Notes: generated by a model from the sequence alone, not told the origin. Shown: positions 32,900 to 46,025, counted from the first letter of the stretch. The stretch is DNA of 64,000 nucleotides from Oreohelix idahoensis (GCA_024509875.1 JAMPIV010008058.1:7501-71500); one strand, 5' to 3'. Program-made: numbers and translations.

Positions 32900-35218
32900 C
32901 CTATATCCGTAGCTTCAGGGTGTCTGTCATTTTCCCTCTCATCTCCCCCTCCATCTCTCTCCAATTCCTACTCAAGTCTACTCCCAAATTTTCCTTCCTC
33001 TGGAATGTCTCCCATGCGCGCTTGAAAGAGCGTAACCGCTTTTGACATTATTGAAAGATTTCGTGTGTGTGCAGTGGAATTTCCCTGCCACTATCGTCAT
33101 CTTCGTCAGTTCTGGCGATCGTCAGGAGATGGCCGGAGGTCGGCGCCGGTCTTTCCAAGTATCTCTTTAACAGATTTAAATGGAAAACCTTCTCCTTTCC
33201 TTCAATAGAGATCTGGTAGTTAGCCTTAGAAATCTTTTTCAGGACGGTAAACGGCCCTTGCCATCCGATCCTCAGTTGGTTGTTTCCGGTAGGGAGTAAC
33301 ACCAAAACTTTCTCTCCTGCTTCCAGTTCTCTTTCTTTCGCGACTTTCCTGTATCGGTTAGCGTGCTTTGTGCGTGCTCGCTTAAAGTTAGTCGTTGCCA
33401 GGTCCCATCCTATTTTAAACCTTCCTTTTAAATCCGACACATATTTACTTGCTGAGACGACTGTCTCATCAGCCTTCTGGTCTGTCAGCGACCAAAGTAA
33501 GGCTTCAAGTGACCCCTTAATGGGTCTGCCGAATAAAAGCGTAGCTGGCGGAAATCCTGTGGAAGTATGAGGAGATTCTCTGTAGCCAAATAAAGCTGCC
33601 GGAATGCAACAATCCCAATCTTCAGGTTTCACTTGTGCCAGTGTACTTAGCATCATGTTGAGGTTTCCATTAACACGGTCTACTAGCACATTCCTGGCCG
33701 GAGTATAAGGCTGTGTGTAGATGTGTTGGGTCCTCAAGATCTTAACAACCTCATCCATCAACAGGTTTCGGTATGGAGATCCGTTATCCGTCAACACTTG
33801 CTGAGGGAATCCCAACCGAGTGAAAATCTGCACTAGGGCTTCTGCGACATGCTTGGCATCTGCGCATGTTAGCGGTATAGCTTCTGCCCATAAAGTTCAT
33901 GTATCGACTAAGGTCAGGATATACCTGTTCCTTCTTTTAGTCCTTTCTAAGGGTCCTAAAATGTCGATCACAACCCGTTCGAATGGTGTTCCCACTATTG
34001 GCATTTCACTCACCGAGACTGGGGGTGTCCGTTGCTTGGGTGGTACACGTTGGCACTGGGCACAGGATTTGACATATCTGATGATATCAGTATTTACTCC
34101 TGGCCACCAATAATGAGTGGTTATCCGTTGGTTTGTGGCGTTCTGTCCCATATGTCCGCTGAAGGGAAGAGAGTGCCCCATTTCTAGGATTTGGCTTCTG
34201 TACTGTTTCGGTACTAGGAGCTGGTTGTAACCTTGGTCAGGCTTGCCCGTTCTCCGATAAAGTACGCCATCCTTAGAAAAAATGTCCCCGTGCTGTCTGG
34301 GTTCCTTAGCCATGGGCAGTTTCCTAAAGCAGGGTGCCAAAGTAGGGTCCTTTTGTTGCGCTTCTTTAAGTTCATGGGTAACAAATTAGGCGCAGGCTCC
34401 CGTTCCTTCTTGGTTTGCCCTCTTGTAGTTACTGCTGCCACAATCGGCTCTTCAGGTGTCCCAATAGACACGCATCTCCCGTCAAGAATGACTGGTTAAA
34501 TGGGATCATCCATAACAGCCGCTTTGATCACGCCTCTGACAAACTCAGAGTGGATCTCTACCAGTGCGATGGGAAGCGCTGTAGGTGCATCACTCTTAGA
34601 AACTCCACAAAGTTCGACGGTCTCTCCTGTCTCTTGACCGGGTTTAACCAGGTTTCTGGCGACAATGCAATCATAAGAAAGCCCCGTGTCAAATAAACAA
34701 AAAGTGTGAGAACCATTCAAAGTAACAGTACCTCGCGTAGAGGGTCTCTCTCCCTCTACAGGTTGGGAATCACTGTCAATAATTTTGCCTTGCGAGACTG
34801 TTAGCAAGCATCCGATGCGTTTCGGTTTGGTGTGCTCGCCCTGATCATTAGTCCCGTGCGCAGGGGTTCTCCCTTTGCCACCTTGTCCTTTCTGGCTGCG
34901 CTGCCATGTAGGGCGGTCGGGTTGATCAGACTGTTTACTGTGGTTGCTGGGGTACTTGGTTTTGTAGAACTTAGCCTTTTCAGGAGGGGGGTTTTGAGGT
35001 CCAGTTTTTCTGTCGTTATTCTGATTAGAAGCATGAGAAGATTGATCTAGATTATTCTTTCGAAAATGCTCTTCTGTCGGTTTCCGTTTTGTGGCCGGTA
35101 GTTCAGCCAGCGCATTGTGATATCGCTCAGACTTTTCTAAGATGTCTTCAAACTTTCCTGCCCCCTGCTCAGCTAGAAATCTCCGGGTATCAGCTGACAA
35201 AGTGTTCTTTATTTGTTC
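32900..35218 (-). pseudogene. Gag(C-term)-protease-integrase remnant, gmr1-derived
   Basis: Pieces in order on the minus strand: Gag C-terminus and linker (35200 down), protease with LFDTGLSYDC ending in a stop at 34496, an integrase zinc-finger region (34340-33897) ended by a stop, then the integrase core with LTDNGS and the GPF module (33833-33048). The conserved Glu context reads LVDRVNG instead of LVERFNG, so a catalytic residue is also changed. RT and RNase H are absent; LGVDLSRNW-like RNase H end sequence follows at about 33000. Confidence 0.8.
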
Positions 35219-35423
35219 GGTCTGTTCCTATTTTCACGTTTAGGTCCCCCATCAAAATTGTGATGTCCTTTCTTTTCTTTTTGTCCAAGACTTTTTGTAG
35301 TCTGGTGTAAAAGTCTTCTTTCTCAGATTCTTCTTTATCATTTATTGGTGGATAACACTGGAGGATGTTTATATTTACTTTCTGTTTGGCTGATTTAAAC
35401 CTTGCTGTTATAATTCGGGGTAA

Positions 35424-35975
35424 TGTTGCGGTCATTTTTGACGGAGTTTCACGCGTCAATTTATTTGTCGCATTTTTTGTTCACCCTGGTCAAAGTTTGG
35501 GAACTATGTCCTAACTTTGCGATGTCGGGTTGATTAGGGGTTATCTTCTCTTTTTGGGTCATTCATTGTGTTTGACCTTTAGGGTCAAAGGTATACAGTC
35601 CTGGGCTATGTGCCATGCGCAGTAGAGAGCGCAAAAATTAGACTTCCGTCAGGTAGAGAGATGTGTCCTGGCTTCTGGGGACGAGAATGTCCATTGTATT
35701 TTGGGGAAGGAAAATCTTCGAAGTGACTGCGTTGTCAGTTTTCGCCATTGATTTTCTGTGCGTCAGGAAAGACGACAGTGTTGTTATTATGTTCTGAGGA
35801 TTCTTTTTCAAGGTAACACCGACTTTATCATTACTATGCTTTCGTTGGCAGAATTTGTTAAAGGATTGCCTAGCCGTGAGAACAGCTCACAGATCCTGTT
35901 GCAGAACTTATATTTTGTGCTCAAGTTAGCTATGTAAGACTATTCGTCTTTATGTGAACAGAAGTCCAGTGACGA

Positions 35976-36055
<80 letters not shown>

Positions 36056-36659
36056 TGGTATATTTAAACAAACATTATAGCAGAGTTTAGGCAACCTGCT
36101 TAATGAAGAATACACAGCTGACGTCATATTTAGGCCTGTGTAATGGCCACTATTCTACAGTATGGAAAGAAGTAACTGGCGTGTTATGCCAAGTTGAACG
36201 ACGGCCCTCGTAATAGGATTACATGAGTTAAGGGCTTGTCTTTTGTATGACGGAGTTATTCAGGTATCTGACGCGTTCAGTCAGGGATACCAAAGCGGCA
36301 TTATGAACTGTACATTAAAGAACATACCACTATTGACCATGCCCACATATGTGAATGTTTACCAGCTTTAGCATGCCTGACATGTACCCAGCGATTTCAA
36401 TTAACATGATGTACATGAACCTGTTTACATTGACTGTTCCTGTGTGATTCTACTGTTAGTGCTGTGAATAAATGTATGAACTGTTTCCAGTAGTCACAAC
36501 CATCATTGGCTTTTGTACGAGTGTGACTGGGCGTATTGTATACCACATATGATCCTAAACACATTCGCGTCTGCACACCCATGTCTCACATCATCGTCAT
36601 CATCGTACAAGGACCATGTATGCTGTCAACATTAGAGGACCCCATAACACACTTTAACA
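35424..36659 (-). mobile_element. Solo LTR inserted in the LINE endonuclease
   Basis: 1236 bp inserted between the EWEAM and RIITARF codons. Its ends on the minus strand are TGTTAAAG and CCGCAACA, and the flanks GGTAA (35419-35423) and GATAA (36660-36664) match at 4 of 5 bases. It contains a (TA)n tract at 35979-36053. It has no coding content, and its element family was not seen elsewhere in the window. Confidence 0.65.
35979..36053. repeat. (TA)n microsatellite
   Basis: About 75 bp of uninterrupted TA inside the solo LTR. Confidence 0.97.
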
Positions 36660-36931
36660 GATAACATTGCTTCCCATTCTATAAGTGCCTTCTGTGCTTC
36701 CCTAGACAGCATTAGAGCTACACCTTCACTGTGGTGGGCTCTTCCTGAGGACAACACCATTTCTCCTGTGATCAATCTCATCCTCTCTATGCCCTTCCAC
36801 CGTGTCTCGCAGAGACTCAAGATACCAATCCTGTAATTAACATTTCTGCTGCTACCTGTGCAGTTTTCCCTTGTTCATATAAAGTGCGAACATTCCAGGT
36901 ATATATACAAAATCGGTAACTAAAATTTATG

Positions 36932-37051
<120 letters not shown>

Positions 37052-37489
37052 ATAAGGAATATCAAAGGGTTCATATACTATTCGTAAGACAGAAAGAAGA
37101 AAGACCCTAGACAACACGAAAGTAACAGATAGCAAACCTCTTAATAATAAAAAAATAAATGAACAAACACAAGCACACACACATATATATGTATATATAT
37201 ATATACGCACTCACGCATATAAAACAGGTACATAAATGTTTTAATACAAATATATGTGATCAGACTTGTGTACAAAAGGATGAGAGTGTCACAGAAAATA
37301 TGATATATTTTCTTTCCTCGGAATCATACAAATTTTGTATTTTTAACTTCGCTTCCTCAAAAAAATTACCCCCCCCACATTTTGCCGTCCTAGGCCACGG
37401 CCAAGTTCACCTTATAGTAATGCTGTCTCTGGCAACTATGATACTACAACCATGCGGTTTGTAAAGCACTATGAGACTTCATGCTTGGA

Positions 37490-37705
37490 GAGGTAACTGA
37501 GAAGTTTAAATTCTATTGGAAGCAAAGTTCGTGTCCTCCCAAAACTGCTTCAATGTCACGTGATCTTAGTCATCTCACTTTGTGTCGAGATTGTGCACTT
37601 TAAAATTAATTTTCTGAACTTTGTTTTTTTTTTTAAACTGTGAAAAAAAAAATCCAAAGTACATGTATAAACTTTTGAATATTTGCTGCGACATTCATTT
37701 TAAAA
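37490..37705. repeat. Dispersed repeat, copy 1
   Basis: Colinear with 52048-52222: shared GAGGTAACTGAGAA, ATTCTATTGGAAGC, AATTAATTTT and a run of A followed by TCnAAGTAC. It ends next to the LTR boundary at 37715, so it is the pre-insertion flank. Class unknown. Confidence 0.55.
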
Positions 37706-37714
37706 TAAGGTGAC

Positions 37715-40700
37715 TGTCGTAGATTTGTGATAGGTGAATTAAGACTTAGACTTGGTCCCTTCTGAATAGAAATAGAAACAGGTGATAGTTCAGTGAGATA
37801 TAAGTAGAAATAAATTTCACGAGTGAGATGGAGGAAATATATTAGAGTCGGTCTCTGACCCTCGAGATGAGTTCTCTCAGTCAGCCTACAATCTACAACA
37901 GATTAAGATTTGTCAGACCGTCTAGTATAATATATATTAATATACATATCCCTCACATGCAGACACACATAAGTGACTACAATAGACGCACAGACGTGAA
38001 ACTATGACAATGGAAATATAGATAATTTGGAACTAGCTGACCGACACACTGATTAAGTTTAAGTGAATTTTTAATTATCAGAAGAAAATTCCACCACAAC
38101 ACATAAAATTTACATCAAGCATATACAAATAGTCATAAAGTCAATGAATTGCTACGAGAATGATAGACCCATTGGTATGATCTTTTCCCTCGATGTATAG
38201 CCCACAGTCCTGTTAGAAGAAAAGTGGGTTCTTGTGCGTTTATTCACCGGTTAAATCAAATTCTGGATATTTATTACCAAAACTGAGAACCGTACTTTTT
38301 CTTGACTGGAAAATGTTGATTTCACATTGTGATTTGGGAGGCAAGTTAAAAAAAAAAGCGTTTCTCTTGCATTCATAGTTGACACGCTTACGACAGACCC
38401 GCCCTCAACTCCCCCCCCCCTCCCCCCCCCCGTATTAAAAAAAAAGTTTATAAACCAATAGAACGGAATTGAATCAGTTCTACAAGTTAACGGTACAAAG
38501 AAAACAAAAGAAATCGCTGCCGTTGCCTTCTCTAACTCAAGATCAGAATCAGGCACCCTTTTACAGCTGGTTTGACTGATGCGTGACACCTGTTCCCTTC
38601 CTCGCTGCCGTTGCCTTCTCTAACTCAAGATCAGAGGCAGGTACCCTATTACAGCTGGTTTGACTGATGCGTGACACCTGTTCCCTTCCTCGCTGCCGTT
38701 GCCTTCTCTAACTCAAGATCAGAGTCAGGCACCCTTTTACAGCTGGTTTGACTGATGCGTGACACATGTTCCCTTCCTCGCTGCCGTTGCCTTCTCTAAC
38801 TCAGGATCAGAGTCAGGTACCCATTTACAGCTGGTTATGGAGTGTTAGAGACTTCACCATACTAGGTCCAGCATCGAGAGGTGGGGAGACCAGTTTCCTT
38901 CCTCGCTGTCTTTTCCTTCCCTAACTCAAAGTTAAGTACCCATTTATAGCTAGGTAGACCCCATCTCTCGATGCTGGACCTAGTATGGTGAAGTCTCTAA
39001 CACTCCATAACAGCTGTAAATGGGTACCTGACTCTGATCTTGAGTTAGAGAAGGCAACGGCAGCGAGGAAGGGAAAAGGCCACCCCACCTCATGAAGCTG
39101 GGACCCAGTACATCGAAGTCTATAACACTTCACTCCCCTACGGCAGAATGTGCTACGTGACTACAACCTTACGAACGGCAGGCGTGTTTTAAAAAAAATT
39201 CTAAGCAACGGGGGAGGGGGGAGAGGACAATGACACTTTTTTCAGTCAAGAAAGAGTACGGTGATCGGTTTGGGTAATAAATATCCAGAATTTGATTTAA
39301 CCGGTGAATAAACGCACGAGAACCGAAAAGTGATAGCCCAAAAGAGTTACGGATACATATGCTATAGTCTAATATTTCCCTTTAAAGGTATGAACAGACT
39401 TTGATACTCTAATCTATCCTGAGGAAAATATTGTTAGCACCAAAAACTTGCATAAAGAAATTTAAGACAGCAAACTGGGTGCCAAAATACAACAATAAAG
39501 GAATCACTCAGTCCTGCATTCACTCTATTCAGTCAGCCGTAATCAGTAGCTTGCATTCGTACTTACAGCTTTGGTAGCAACTTCTGGAGAAACAATTTTT
39601 AGGACATGCACATACAGAATCTCCAGGGTTAGTCTTGGCCAAGGGAACCCCAGTCCTGCAAAGTCAGGTTGAATTCATTACTTCAGGGAACGTTTCCTTG
39701 GTTATTATTACTTTTGGATATCTGTTTATGTCACATTAAAATTGTACAGGCACGAACGTTAACAGCGAGCAAAGTGTCAATAGCTTAGATTTCTAGTAAC
39801 TAGGAATGTCAGGTCGGTGCCTTCTCTCAGTATAGGACTCTATTTGGTCACACCACAAAGTAGTCGAAACTCCGTCGGAATGTTACTGATAGTAATATGT
39901 TACTTGCCACAAGGGCTGAAATATACTTGAGGTTTTTCTCAGGAAGAAATAAATCTGGCTCGATAGGCCCGTTACTTCATTTAATCTTAAAGTTCATGTA
40001 ATGGGTACTCTGTCGTTCTGGATGCCAACGCAATACCAGACAGGTTTTACTTTATACACCCAAGTCTTTAAGAAAAAAATGTTTTTGTTCTTCACAGATA
40101 TTTCTCAGTACTAAAACGCTGGTAGAATCGGGTTACCCCAGTTTCACTGAATAAAGAGAAAACAACATATAAAATACTTATACGTACTATTCACTACGGT
40201 TATAACTTACATTATAAACTGCAAGTGGAGAGCTTGACGTATCGTTTACAACTCCCGTGAAATAAGTTATATTCCTAAAATCAATCATCATGAATTAGAA
40301 ATACATACGTATTTCGTCAATACTCAATTATGAATCAGTGCAGTTATAAGTTAGTTTAAAGTATTTTCGACTGATTACTAGCAATTTAATAAAATTTATT
40401 TATAGCTGCATGAGTTTAACCTAGAAATTATAATTTATTTTGCTATCAACTGAAACACGTCAGCTAGAGAATACAACAGACTTGTAATTTAATTACTTCT
40501 GCACAGAAATCTAACTAGTAAAATGAAATAAGCGGTTATCACAGAATCACTCAACACTACTAGATATGTAATATATTTACCTCCAGACAGAACTACAGGC
40601 GATAGCACAAACTTAAAATTATACGCTATATTTATTGGTAGTCTAGAAGCTCGGCAAATTTTCGAGAACAAACTAAGACTTCGCTATACAGCTTATTCTC

Positions 40701-41262
40701 TTTAGCACGAAACGACCTGTCTACTGCAAATTTAGGAGAACTGAATGAAGTCACGTTTAAACTCCGGGTAAGATATCTGAAACCCAGACAAAGGATCCCA
40801 CGTTATTTCGAAAATCCGAAATAGTCTCCCCTTCCCGTCTTAACACTTCACATTAACTTAGACGCTGGCCATAACTACCAAAACGCGTCTTCACACCTAC
40901 TACGACATGTCTCATTTCTGAGCGTGCAGATTAACGCCTTCCACACCTCACGCCGAGAAACTAGCCGAAGAAAAACTCGTGTCAGATGAAAATGTAGACA
41001 AATGTCTACTCTCTATGTCTGACGAAAACGAATTGTCACACTATTTCGTTCACGTCCAGGGACTGACATTTTACGCAATAAAATGCGTTACTATTATGAG
41101 AACAGAAACGGTAAAAGTCAGAATGGGAAAGTTATCTTTTGTCGCAAACGAACGAATGCGAAAAAACAGGAAAAGGATAAAAGAGCGGTAATAAAGTAGA
41201 GGACACGAGTAGAAAAAGAAAAGAATATAGAAAATTTATTGACCATAAATCTCTATGCGACA
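37715..41262 (-). repeat. 3' LTR, interrupted by a foldback element
   Basis: Without the insertion it is about 2.44 kb, matching the intact family's LTR length. Its plus-strand ends are TGTCGTAGATTT and CTATGCGACA. Confidence 0.85.
38227..39324. mobile_element. Foldback-type DNA element with long inverted repeats
   Basis: 8-bp direct repeats GAAAAGTG (38219-38226 and 39325-39332) flank a 1098-bp insertion absent from the sister LTR. Its ends are inverted repeats of about 85 bp (GGTTCTTGTGCGTTTATTCA ... and complement). Inside are about four tandem units of roughly 95-100 bp containing CTCGCTGCCGTTGCC (38516-38835), then a second large inverted repeat (about 38775-38885 against 38950-39080). 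No transposase is encoded; the open frames at 38251 and 38921 only read through these repeats. Confidence 0.85.
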
Positions 41263-41299
41263 GACGTCCCCCCCTTTAAGATATGGAACCACTCCATGT

Positions 41300-44200
41300 C
41301 TATGTTATGGAATTAAATTTCCTATATCCGTAGCTTCAGGGTGTCTGTTCTCTTCCCTCTCGTCATTCCCCTCCGTCTCTCTCCAATTCCTACTCAAGTC
41401 TACTCCCAGTATTTCCTTTCTCTGGAATGTCTTCCGTGCGCGCTTAAAAGAGCGTCGCCGCTTTTGACATTTTTGGAAAGATTTCGTGTGTGTGCAGTGG
41501 ATTTTCCCTGCCACTATCGTCATCTTCGTCAATTTTGGCGATCGTTAGGAGATGTTCGGAGGTCGGCACCAGTATTTCCAAAAATTTCTTTAACAGATTT
41601 AAATGGAAAACCTTCTCCTTTCCTTCAAAAGAGATCTGGTAGTTAGCCTTAGAAATCTTTTTCAGGACGGTAAACGGCCCTTGCCATCCGATCCTCAGTT
41701 TGTTGCTCCCGGTAGGGAGTGACACCAAAACTTTCTCTACTGCTTCAAATTCTCCCTCTTTCGTGACTTTCCTGTATCGGTTAGCGTGCTTTGCGCGTGC
41801 TCGCTTAAAGTTAGTCGTTGCTAGATCCCATCCTAGTTTCAACCTTTCCTTTAAAACCGATACATATTTACTTGCTGAGACAACTGTCTTATCCGCCTTC
41901 TGGTCTGTCAGCGACCAAAGTAAGGCTTCAAGTGACCCCTTAATAGGTCTGCCGGATAAAAGCGTTGCTGGAGGAAATCCTGTGGAATTATGAGGAGCTT
42001 CCATGTAGCTAAATAAAGCTGCAGGAATACAAAGGTCCCAATCTTCCGGTTTCACTTGTGCCAGTTTACTTAGCATTATGTTAAGGTTTCCATCACCACG
42101 TTCCACGAGCTCATTTCCGGCCGGAGTATAAGGCTTTATGCAGATGTGTTGGTTCCTCAAGATCTTCACGATCTCATCCATCAACAGGTTCCGGTATGGA
42201 GATCCGTTATCCGTCAGCACTTGCTGAAGGAATCCCAACCGAGTGAAAATCTGCACTAGGGCTTCTGCGACATGCTTGGCATCTGCACATTTTAGCGGGA
42301 TAGCTTCTGTCCATAAAGTGCATGTGTCGACTAAGGTCAGGATATACCTGTTCCTTCTTTTAGTCCTTTCTAAGGGTCCTAAAATGTCGATCACAACCCT
42401 TTTAAATGGTGTTCCCATAATTGGCATTTCACCCATGTGGACTGGGTGTGTCCGTTGCTTGGGTGGTACACGTTGGCACTTAGCACAGAATTTGACATAC
42501 CTGATAATATCAGTATTTACTCCTGGCCACCAATAATGAGTGGTTATCCATTGGTTTGTGGCGTTCTGTCACATATGTCCGCCCCATTTCTAGGATTTGG
42601 CTTCTGTACTGTTTCGGTACTGGAGCTGATTGTAACCTTGTTCAGGCTTGCCCGTTCTGCGATAAAGTACGCCATCCTTCGAAAAAATGTCCCCGTGCTG
42701 TCTGGGGTCCTTAGCCATGGGCAGTTTCCTAAAGCAGGGTGCCAAAGTAAGGTCCTTTTGTTGCACTTCTTTAAGTTCCATAGGTAACAAATTACGCGCA
42801 GGCTCCCGTTCCTTCTTGGTTTGCCCTCTTGTAGTTACTGCTGCCACAATCGGCTGTTCCGGTTTCCCAATAAACACTTATCTATTGCCAAGAATGACTG
42901 GGTAGATCGGGTCATCCATAACACCTGCTTTGATCACACCTCTGATAAAGTCAGAGTGTATCTCCACCAATGCGATGGGAAGCGTTGTTGGTGCATCACT
43001 CTTAAGAACTCCACAAAGTTTAACGGTTTCATCTGTCTCTTGACCGGGTTTGACCAGGTGCCTGGCAACAATGCAATTAAAAAAAGCCCCGTGTCAAACA
43101 AACAAGAAGTTGAAGTCCCATTTAAAACAACAGTACCTCGCGTAGAGGGCCTCTCTCCCTCAGGTTCAGAATCACTGACAATAATTCTTTCCTGCAAGTC
43201 TGTTTATAAGCATCCGATGCGTTTCGGCTCGGTGTGCTTGCTCTGATCGTTAGTCCCGTGCGCAGGGGTTTTCCCTTTGTCACCTTGTCCTTTCTGGCCC
43301 CGCTGCCATGTAGAACGTTTGGGTTGATCAGACTGTTTACTGTGGTTGGGGTACTTGTTTTTGTAGAACTTGGATTTTTCAGGAGGGGGGTTTTGAGGTC
43401 CAGTTTCTCTGTGGTTATACTTGTTAGAAACATGAGAAGATTGGTCTAGATTATTCTTCCAAAAAGGCTGTTCTGTCGGTTTACGTTTTGTGGCCGGCAG
43501 TTCAGCCAGCGCATTGTGATATCGCTCAGACTTTTCCTAAATGTCTTCAAGCTTTTCTGCACCTTGCTCCGCTAAAAATCTCCGGGTGTCAGCAGACAAG
43601 GTGTTCTTTATTTGTTCGGTTAAAACAAATTCCTCAAGACCTTCATAGGTAGAGGGGAGCTGCGAGAGCTCTAGGCACTTTGTCAAGTATCCCTTCAAAC
43701 GAGACGAGAACTGATGAAAAGTTTCAGAGCCCTCTTTCCTGCTGTTGCGAAACAGTTGCAAAACTTTTTGCGCATTCATTTCAAAGCGCTCAAGCAAAGC
43801 TTTCTTCAACACGTCGTAGTTGTCTTGTTGGCTGCTTTCCAGTTTGGCGTAAACATCATATGCACTACTTTTCAAAGCCTGAGAAAGCTTCATTTTCCAA
43901 AGCGACCTCTCTAAACCGTACAGAGTTGCAATTTTGTCTAATTTTTCTAGCCATGTGTCCATCTTCTCATTAGGACAACGGAAAGATTCTAGAGCAAAAG
44001 ACATAGCGTTGAGTTTAAGAGATTGAGTGTTAGAAAGATAAGTAAAGGAAGAATGAGGAGAAGACTCTCCATTGCTGGAGGTAGAGGCAGCACCACGGCT
44101 TTGGACTGCTAGAGCTTTAAGCGCCAACTCGTGCTGTCTCTCCTTCTCTCTTTCCTCGTGCTGTCTCTCCTTCTCTCTTTCCTCATGCTGTCTCTCCTTC

Positions 44201-44403
44201 TCTCTTTCCTCATGCTGTCTCCTGCGAATTTCCATTTCCTCATCCATCTTCTTCTGCTGTAATAGACGGTCTTCCGCTTCTTTCTTCTCCGCATCATATC
44301 TTTCAAGTTCGTTCCTGACAAAAGCTTTCGCTTCCTCTCCTTGTAAACCTTCTTCTCTCGCTTCGTCCGTAAGGATCTGCCTAAGCTTCGCCCTTTCTGC
44401 CAT
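41300..44403 (-). pseudogene. Gag-protease-integrase polyprotein remnant (RT/RNase H deleted)
   Basis: ATG at 44401-44403 begins a 288-residue Gag frame with three tandem REKERQHEE units in the coiled coil, ending at 43537. Further pieces are a protease region with LFDTGL (43197-42934), an integrase zinc-finger half with missing sequence near 42590, and an integrase core with LTDNGS and LVERGDG (42436-41444) that ends after the GPF module. The next conserved sequence is KRRRSF...LGVDLSRNW (41460-41390), the RNase H C-terminus. The region equivalent to about 23290-24625 of the intact element is gone. Several frame breaks make it non-functional. Confidence 0.85.
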
Positions 44404-44990
44404 AATAAGTCAGTGACTGAGACTAGTCGAGAAAGAAAGTAAGGAAAAGATACAGTGGTTCCTACCACTTACGAGAAAATACCAAACAAAAGATGATATA
44501 CTTTAACCTGGGATACCTCCTCCTATATTACAGTATCTAACTATCGCTGCTATTAATCGGCAATAAAGCACCTAATGCAGACGACTACGCCAAATAAATG
44601 GTAGTTAAGATTACTCACTGAAAAATAAGTTGCTACAGTGGAAACAAAATAATTATTACAAAAAAATTTAAGGAGAAAAAAAAATTCCCTTAATTTTAAG
44701 TCCACTACAAGTTCACCCCTGAAGACAGATCGGGTAAGGGAGGCAGTTAATCTGGATGAAATAGTACGAAACGCACTCCTTAACTTAGTTCAAAACACCT
44801 TTCTGCTTCAAACCCAGTGACTGTTAGACAGTCACAAACTTTACCAGCGTTTAGTATTACAAAATCAATAATTAACATATATTCCGACAAAATCAACCTG
44901 TAGCTCAAATGTATATTACTCAAAATGATGTGGAAAAACAATTATTAATTGTGTGGTCAGCACGCCCATAAACAGATCGTTAGTCTAGGG

Positions 44991-45410
44991 CAGTGGTGGC
45001 CAAGCTAAGGTTGGCCGAGGGCCAGATTATTGTAAAGGGTAACACTAGAGGGCCAGACCTATAAAATCCTTAAAAAATAACGTTCTGAGATTTAGTTTTA
45101 CATATATAATGAACCACGTACAGAAAGCAACGGCAAACTACTGTACTGCACATCTGCCAAGACATGTAAACCAGTCTTTGGACTGAAATTACTGTTAAAA
45201 AAAATATAATGAATCTGTTGTTTGAATTTGTTTTGTAATTTGTAATATGACATGTACTTATTTATTTCAAACATACATTTGTGCGTTATTTCATTGTGAA
45301 GAGTGTGGCTTCAATCAACAATATGAGGCCGGCCAAAACCGGTTTGCGGGCCGGTCAAAACTGGTTGGCGGGCCGGATCTGGCCCGCGGGCCGTAGTTTG
45401 GTCACCGCTG
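44991..45410. mobile_element. hAT-type MITE
   Basis: 420 bp with a perfect 8-bp duplication GTCTAGGG (44983-44990 and 45411-45418). The termini CAGTGGTGGCCAAGCTAAGG and (complement) CAGCGGTGACCAAACTACGG are inverted and imperfect. GGCCGG/GGCCCGCGGGCC blocks lie near the right end. No coding content. Confidence 0.9.
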
Positions 45411-45509
45411 GTCTAGGGGATAGTTATTTTTAACAGATACTAAAATCCACGAGACAATCACACTCTTTCTCTATTACAGAATACAGAATCTTACAGACGA
45501 GCTGATATT

Positions 45510-45722
45510 GTCGTGCTAGCTCAGGACTAAGAGTTCAATTCCCAGAAAAACAAGCACTATTTGTCGTATCGTCTGCCTCTACTCAGTTCAAAATCCCGAT
45601 AGACGAGACCTCATTTGTCGTACTTGCTCAGGATATTGAGTTCAATTCCCGGAAACGAGCAACCATTTGTCGTCTCGTTTTCCTCTACTCAGTTCAAAAG
45701 ATCCTTCGGACAAGCCCACATT
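45510..45722 (-). repeat. Four tandem primer-binding-site-like units in the leader
   Basis: Each unit of about 53 bp (minus strand) starts ACGACAAAT, which copies the LTR terminus, followed by a (T/G)GCTCGT...GGGAT-like segment and TTGAACTnAGTA. The first unit abuts the LTR end and would be the normal primer site; the others are diverged duplicates. Confidence 0.6.
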
Positions 45723-45931
45723 TGTCGTAGATTTGTGATAGGTGAAATAAGACTTAGATTTGGTCCCTTCTGAATAGCAATAGAAACAGGTGATATCTCA
45801 GTGAGATATAAGTAGAAATAGATTTCACGAGTGAGATGGAGGAAATATATTAGAGTCGGTCTCTGACCCACGAGATGAGTTCTCTCAGTCAGCCTATCAT
45901 CTACAACAGATTAAGATTTGTCAGACCGTCT

Positions 45932-46025
<94 letters not shown>

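Larger units (their letters stand above)
30610..35218 (-). mobile_element. gmr1-derived LTR element, RT/RNase H deleted, 5' truncated
   Basis: Minus-strand relative of the element at 17058. It keeps the 3' LTR (about 30610-32841), a polypurine stretch, and Gag C-terminus, protease and integrase remnants up to 35218. There the sequence breaks abruptly in gag into an unrelated LINE. The internal deletion joins the sequence after the integrase GPF module directly to the RNase H end, as in the copy at 37715-47897. The 3' LTR is truncated at its distal end beside the Tc1 element. Confidence 0.8.
35222..36910 (-). mobile_element. LINE endonuclease-domain fragment, split by a solo LTR
   Basis: The minus strand from 36910 reads [21 protein letters not shown], then SLCETRWKG and EGVALMLSREAQKALIEWEAM. 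After an insertion it continues RIITARFKSAKQK ... ILMGDLNVKIG at 35418-35240. These are the N-terminal apurinic-like endonuclease motifs of RTE-type LINEs. A (TA)n repeat has expanded just upstream of the TWN motif. The fragment ends where the gmr1-derived copy begins, so both are truncated at one breakpoint near 35220. Confidence 0.8.

Noticed and set aside
38251..39133. Minus-strand ORFs of 112 and 70 residues
   Set aside because: They read inverted and tandem repeats of the foldback element.
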